64,000 nt of DNA, taken from Anaspis maculata. Taxonomy: Eukaryota > Arthropoda > Insecta > Coleoptera > Scraptiidae. The DNA is taken from positions 81,079,277 to 81,143,276 of the forward strand of contig OX421961.1 in assembly GCA_949128115.1 (NCBI GenBank), in the 5' to 3' direction. This document shows, one piece after another, positions 48,701-54,700 of this stretch (positions within the stretch are counted from its first letter, which is position 1; the number at the start of each line of letters is the position of its first letter). The notes below the pieces were generated by a model that worked only from the letters and a program-made list of their open reading frames with translations, was not told the DNA's origin and made no database searches. Position numbers and translations under genes: made by a program.

Positions 48701-51700
48701 GGTACCTAATTCTTTTTTTTTTTTATTTCAGTCTTTAACCTAACGGTAAATCGGATTGTTTCTAGTTGTATTCGAAATAATCGTTTGGCTTTTCTTCTCG
48801 CTCCGAATATACCTACTTGTTTTAATGGGGGTGAATCAAAACTGGACCAGAATATTGAACAACCGTTTCAAGGGAAAAAGCAGGGGTGAGAAAGTAATGA
48901 ATCCTTGAATGTTCTTTACAATTCCTTTTTCTCAATTTTTTCCTGTCTTCTATTTATTTTTCAAGCTCAAACGGTACCATGAGTACCATTTTTGACCTAG
49001 GTTTACCTACTCGCGGACTCGCGGATTATAACGTAAATGAGTAGAAAAATTATTAAAATAAAAAGATCAACAAAATTTCCTTTGAGTTCTAAAGCCCATA
49101 ACTTCTAGGTATTACGTCTACGAGTACAAAAAGAATGCCAGTGCCATACTCGCACGGTTTTTTTATACAGGGTTTAGTTTTTTTGGTCCAATTATGAATC
49201 ATCATGAGCGTGCCTTATTCCAAGGCGGTGCGCGACTTTTGAGACAGCTTTCTCAGCACCTACCTATCACATTAAAAAAAAAAGGTGGATAATGTCTTCC
49301 GTGCAAAATTAGCTTGACCTGCTGCAGTTCAGCCCAATCCAATGAGCATCTTTACTGTTCGTTCCTTTTCTTTCAAGATTTGGGCTGTGTTAATGAAAAG
49401 GCATAAAATGGCACTACTGATGTGGCAACATGGTGAAGAAGCTTTGGCCAAAGCTCTAGTGGGGTGTAAGCTCTACAAGGCCATGGCACATGAAGCCGCA
49501 GAAGATGACATGGAAACCGAAGTTTACGAAGAATTACGTTCATACGGCAAAGAATTCGAAAACATAGCTCTCGAAGTTTTGGATTATTGTTACCGACAAG
49601 ACGATGACCAAACACAGCAGCTGTTGACCTGCGAATTGCAAAATTGGTCGGGACAAACCTGCCTCAGCCTGGCCGTGGCTGCCAATCACAGAGCGCTACT
49701 GGCTCATCCATGTTCTCAAATTATCCTCGCAGATTTATGGATGGGTGGGCTACGCACAAGAAAGAACACCAACTTGAAGGTAAATCGACAATACAAAAGC
49801 AATTTTATCGTAATTTTTCTTCATTGGCATATTTTTTCAACTTTCAGGTCATCGTAGGTCTTCTGTGTCCACCGTACATCCTCAAGCTCGAATTCAAATC
49901 GAAAGAAGAACTGCAGTTGATGCCTCAAACAACTGAAGAGCACATGGAGCTTGAAAACGAGGATGATGACAAATCAGATTCCGAAAAAAATATAGACGGC
50001 GAGGTGAGCTTCCAAATTGTTAACAATTTTTCCAGTAAACTCAACCCGGTTTCTAACTTTCTTTATGTTTATAGCGTAAAGCGGTACGAAAAAAGTATAT
50101 AGAGTTTTACCCAAAAGTAAGCAGATTTTGTAATATTTGCACATTTTGCACAAATATAGTGTAAATATTCACATAAAAATATTTGGTTGTCTTCAACTTC
50201 AAATACTCGTCAATAGATCTGATTGCCAAAAATAATCTAAACATTATTTCTGCTATTTTTGCTATTCCTACTATGTCCAATGAAAATTGCCTTTTATTCT
50301 AACAAATTGTTATTCTTGCTCTTCTTACATTGTATCTTTTGTCTAAATTAATGATCAGGTGTTTGGTACAGTTTCTTAATTGGCTTTGGTTTATTATTTC
50401 TTATAGAAACGCACTAGAAGTTTGAGTATAAGAAGCAGATCTGCCAATCCTACGGGTGTAAAGGTAGCACATGAAAACACTAATAATAAGTATTGATTGT
50501 TTTTCCGAATCTCCCAAAATTCATTCACAAACTTCCTTACACACAATACCTATAACACTCACTCACGATAAAGACATCCACTTTTGGCATTATTTTTGTA
50601 ACTCTCTATTTTTTGCATCGAGCTTCTAACACGACACAAAAAACTCTTCTGGGTATTTTCTTAAAGCATCTATGGCATGTAGCAAAATGTCTCATCTTCT
50701 ACTACACAGTGTTTTCTAAATCAATGTTACTCCTTATTTTCCATCAGCCTTTGTCCTTGAGAATTGCTTTATTTGTTATCCATATTCAAACAAAGTCCGA
50801 TTACGGATTCTATTTGTTGCAATAATTATCGCAGGCACTTCTTGCGGAAAACTTCATTTCACGTGACACGGTCGTCCAAGAAAACGGCAAGGTCATGTCG
50901 GATATGGACGACAACAAATACCATGTGTTCTTCACGGAGGCCGTCTACCAGGAGAAGGTCCCCAGGAACCGCGAATTGAGGATCAGCAAAAAACTGTACG
51001 AATTTTATACAGCGCCCATCACCAAGTTCTGGGCCAATTCTGTGAGTAAATTAGAGTTTTGTAGGTACTTGGGATTCTAAATAGAAATTGAAATTTCAGA
51101 TTGCATACATAATGTTCCTCGTTATATTCAGCTACACTATTGTGGTTAAAATGGGCGATACTCCTACGTGGCAAGAGTGGATGGCAATTGCGTTTTTGTG
51201 CACTTTTGGCTGTGAAAAATTGAGGGAGCTGTTTTCTTCTGAACCCGTCGGTCTCAAGCAAAAGTTGGCGGTTTGGTGTTGGAATTTATGGAATCCTTGT
51301 GACATGGCTGCTGTGCTATTTTTTATGATTGGAGTCTCGTTTCGGTTCAGAACAGCTACGTTGGAAGTCGGTAGAGTGATCTATTGCATCAATAGTATCT
51401 ACTGGTATTTGCATATTTTGAACATTTTGAGCGTAAACAAATACCTTGGTAAGTCATCTCTGTTCTTCATAGTATTTTTTATTATAATTGTTCACCTGCA
51501 GGACCTTTGGTAACTATGATGGGGAAGATGGTGAAAAACATGATATATTTCGTAGTGCTGTTACTGATCGTGCTGATGAGTTTTGGAGTTTCCCGTCAAG
51601 CCATTTTGTTTCCGAATCAAGAACCAGATTGGAGTATTGCAAGAGATGTTTTTCTCGAGCCGTACTTCATGTTGTACGGTGAGGTGTACGCGGATAAGAT

Positions 51701-54700
51701 CGACCCGCCTTGCGGAGGCCCTGGTGAGGTCGATTGTCAAACTGGGAGATGGGTTTCTCCCGTTATAATGTCGGTGTACCTTTTGGTTGCGAATATCCTC
51801 CTAATCAACTTATTAATAGCTGTGTTCAACAACATCTTCAACGAAGTAAACGCCGTGGCCCACCAGGTTTGGATGTTTCAGAGATTCACTGTTGTCATGG
51901 AATATGAACAAAAGCCGTTGTTGCCTCCTCCTTTCATCATATTCTCCCACATTTACCTGCTTGTGAAGTATTTGAGGAGGAAATTCGAAGGAAAGGAAGA
52001 GAGTTACGACAATGGTTTGAAGCTCTTCTTGGACAGAGACGAAATGGAAAGACTTTACGATTTCGAAGAGGATTGCGTCGAAGGCTATTTTGCAGAGCAA
52101 GAATTCAAACTGCAACAGTCGACGGAAGAGCGCATCAAAGTGACGACTGAACGCATAGAACATTTGACTCAAAAAGTGGAGGATATTCACACCAAAGAAA
52201 ACATGCACACCTCGGTATTGCAAAATCTGGAAGTGAGGTGTCGCAAATTGGCCGAACAATTACAAGAAGTATCGACAGAAGTGGAATACATTCGTACTTC
52301 TGTGGAGAGTCAAACATCGATCAGTACGACCGTGGGATTTGAACCCCAAGTTCCTAAAGGTCGTGAAAGAACAATAAGCGAAAGATCTGAAGCTTTGTCA
52401 GAGGACTCGATGCATTTGGGCGCATGTCCTGTGACTTCCCGTAGGAAGCCGATCGTGAGATCATTGACGGAAGTGAGACCAGACGCTTACATTTTTGACA
52501 ATGGGCAACATATCGAATATCGCTTTGCTGAAGAGGATGAATGCAACGAACAGTTGGATGTTATATCGAAAGGTATGTTTTAATTTCTTCATTTGAATCT
52601 TTGCTCGCCGAAGACCGCGAAAAAAAAATACTGAGAAGAATTATCCCGGCAAAACTTTCATTTTGTATTGTGATGTGATCTGTAGGTATGAACTTGTCCC
52701 CATGATATTATTATTATTATACTTTTATCTCAAACGTCCAGTACTTTTAACTAACCTTCGGACCATAACAAATTGTAGGGAGCCAACGCCAACGTCGCTC
52801 GAATCTTGGAAGACAAAGGACTACCAGCACTGACTCGAAAACATCAAATGACGATTCGGAAGATATTTCTGCTGATGACCTAGCGGCTTTGAGCTTGGAC
52901 GTTTTACGTTACAGGATTTCTCAAAAACGAAAAGACTCTGGTGGGAATGGCGGGCGACGCAGCTCTGATGGTGGAGGAACTGGTAAGCTTTACTATATGA
53001 ATCTCAACATAACAATTTCATTTTCAGTAGGTACTACTTATAGTTGAAAATAAACACAACTGGCTTTTACTTACCATTAGCTACTATATTTAACATTTGC
53101 CTCTTTATCTTTCTGCAAGCATGCGAAAAACTGCCTCAACACCTTTCTCCGCAAAGTCTATATTTCTACCACTATTTCAGGAAACACGGTACGTTTTATT
53201 TAGCTAGGATCAATACCGCCCCCTTATCTTAAATTTCTTTTCAAACCGCTCTTGCAAAAGTCAGTTACTTGAAACCAACTCCTCTGTATGTGTGTGTGTA
53301 GTACGCTTCTATTCTTTTGGCAATTAATGAAGTTATGATGTGTCCCCAATCTCAGGCGACGCAGAATCTGTACATGGAAGCAAACGCAGCTTAAGTAAAA
53401 GACAGCTATCTCAGACCCAGTCTGAGCCGGAAACGAGCGATCCCCCGGCCTGTGCCATTCTGCCAATCAGGCCTGGGATCATGGAGAGAAGCGTCACTTT
53501 CACGGAGCCTAAAATCAAAGTCATCCCCCCAATGAGCACCGCAGGAGCTGTGGTGGGCAGTCGGGGGGGTTTGCTAATGCACATGCATACCGAATATACC
53601 AGTATAACTGATGAGTTGGAAAGTGTTTGTGGGCTACTGAGCCCACCTCGGTCTCCTGGACTGTTGTCTCCTCCCCGACCCGAACAGTCTCCCCCAAGTA
53701 AGTATAGCTTGCATGTTAGGTTATTGAATGAAATTTCTTCGAGGCAACGATTCTAGGATTCATCTCACACTTGAATTCGAGTTTCTTTCACAAAGTATGC
53801 CCATAAGCTCATTTGAATTATTAGTAAACCAAGAAAACACCCTTCGAAATATTTCGTAATCATTTTGGAACACCTGTACGTGTAAACAAGATAAATATTG
53901 AACCATAATTTCATTTGATAACCTAGCAGCTGAAGGTGTGTCAGGCAGGTTCGTATGTATAAGCTTCATATGGGCTTTATCCTAAATGCGTATAATCAAA
54001 ATAACATGATTGATGCTTTGGAAAACAGCTTTTGGTTTTGGTTTAGATAGTAGAGGCCGAAAATAGTGAAATAAGTATGACTTCCAAGCTTTTTCGAAAT
54101 AACTGAAACCACCTACCTACTTCAACTAGGGACACACACACACACCAAAAAACATTGAATGAAGTCATAGTTCTTACACTTTATTATAAATTAGTTGAAA
54201 GTTTTTTTTTGTTCATTCAAAACAATTTTTATTGGTATAAACTTAGGAAACGAACGTCTTCGAGTTGAAAAAGAAGTGCCGACAATACGGGGTAAATATT
54301 TAACTGAGTCAAGAATATTTTAGGTAATTCACTGCTTCTCTTTTAAAAAAATAGGACTTACCTCCAGTTCTACTGAACTTTTATGAACGAATTAACTTTA
54401 TCACTCTGATAGTGACTAAGCAACTGGCTAGTGGTATATAGCAACTATCAGCGTGATAAAGTTAATCCGCTCATAAAACTTTGGTGGAACTGACTGTCAG
54501 TATGTTTACATTAATGCATGTTCTGTCAAAATCCAGTAAAAATATTTCCAACTATAGTAGGTTCACTCCTACCGTAATTCTATAGTCGGCTGAGTGAATT
54601 TTAGTTTGGCATTGTAGACTTGACCACTTGACGTCCAACTGTCAAGTGTGCGTCTGGCTTGTGTCCCGAAAAACAGGTTATTGAGATTATTGGTGGGTTA

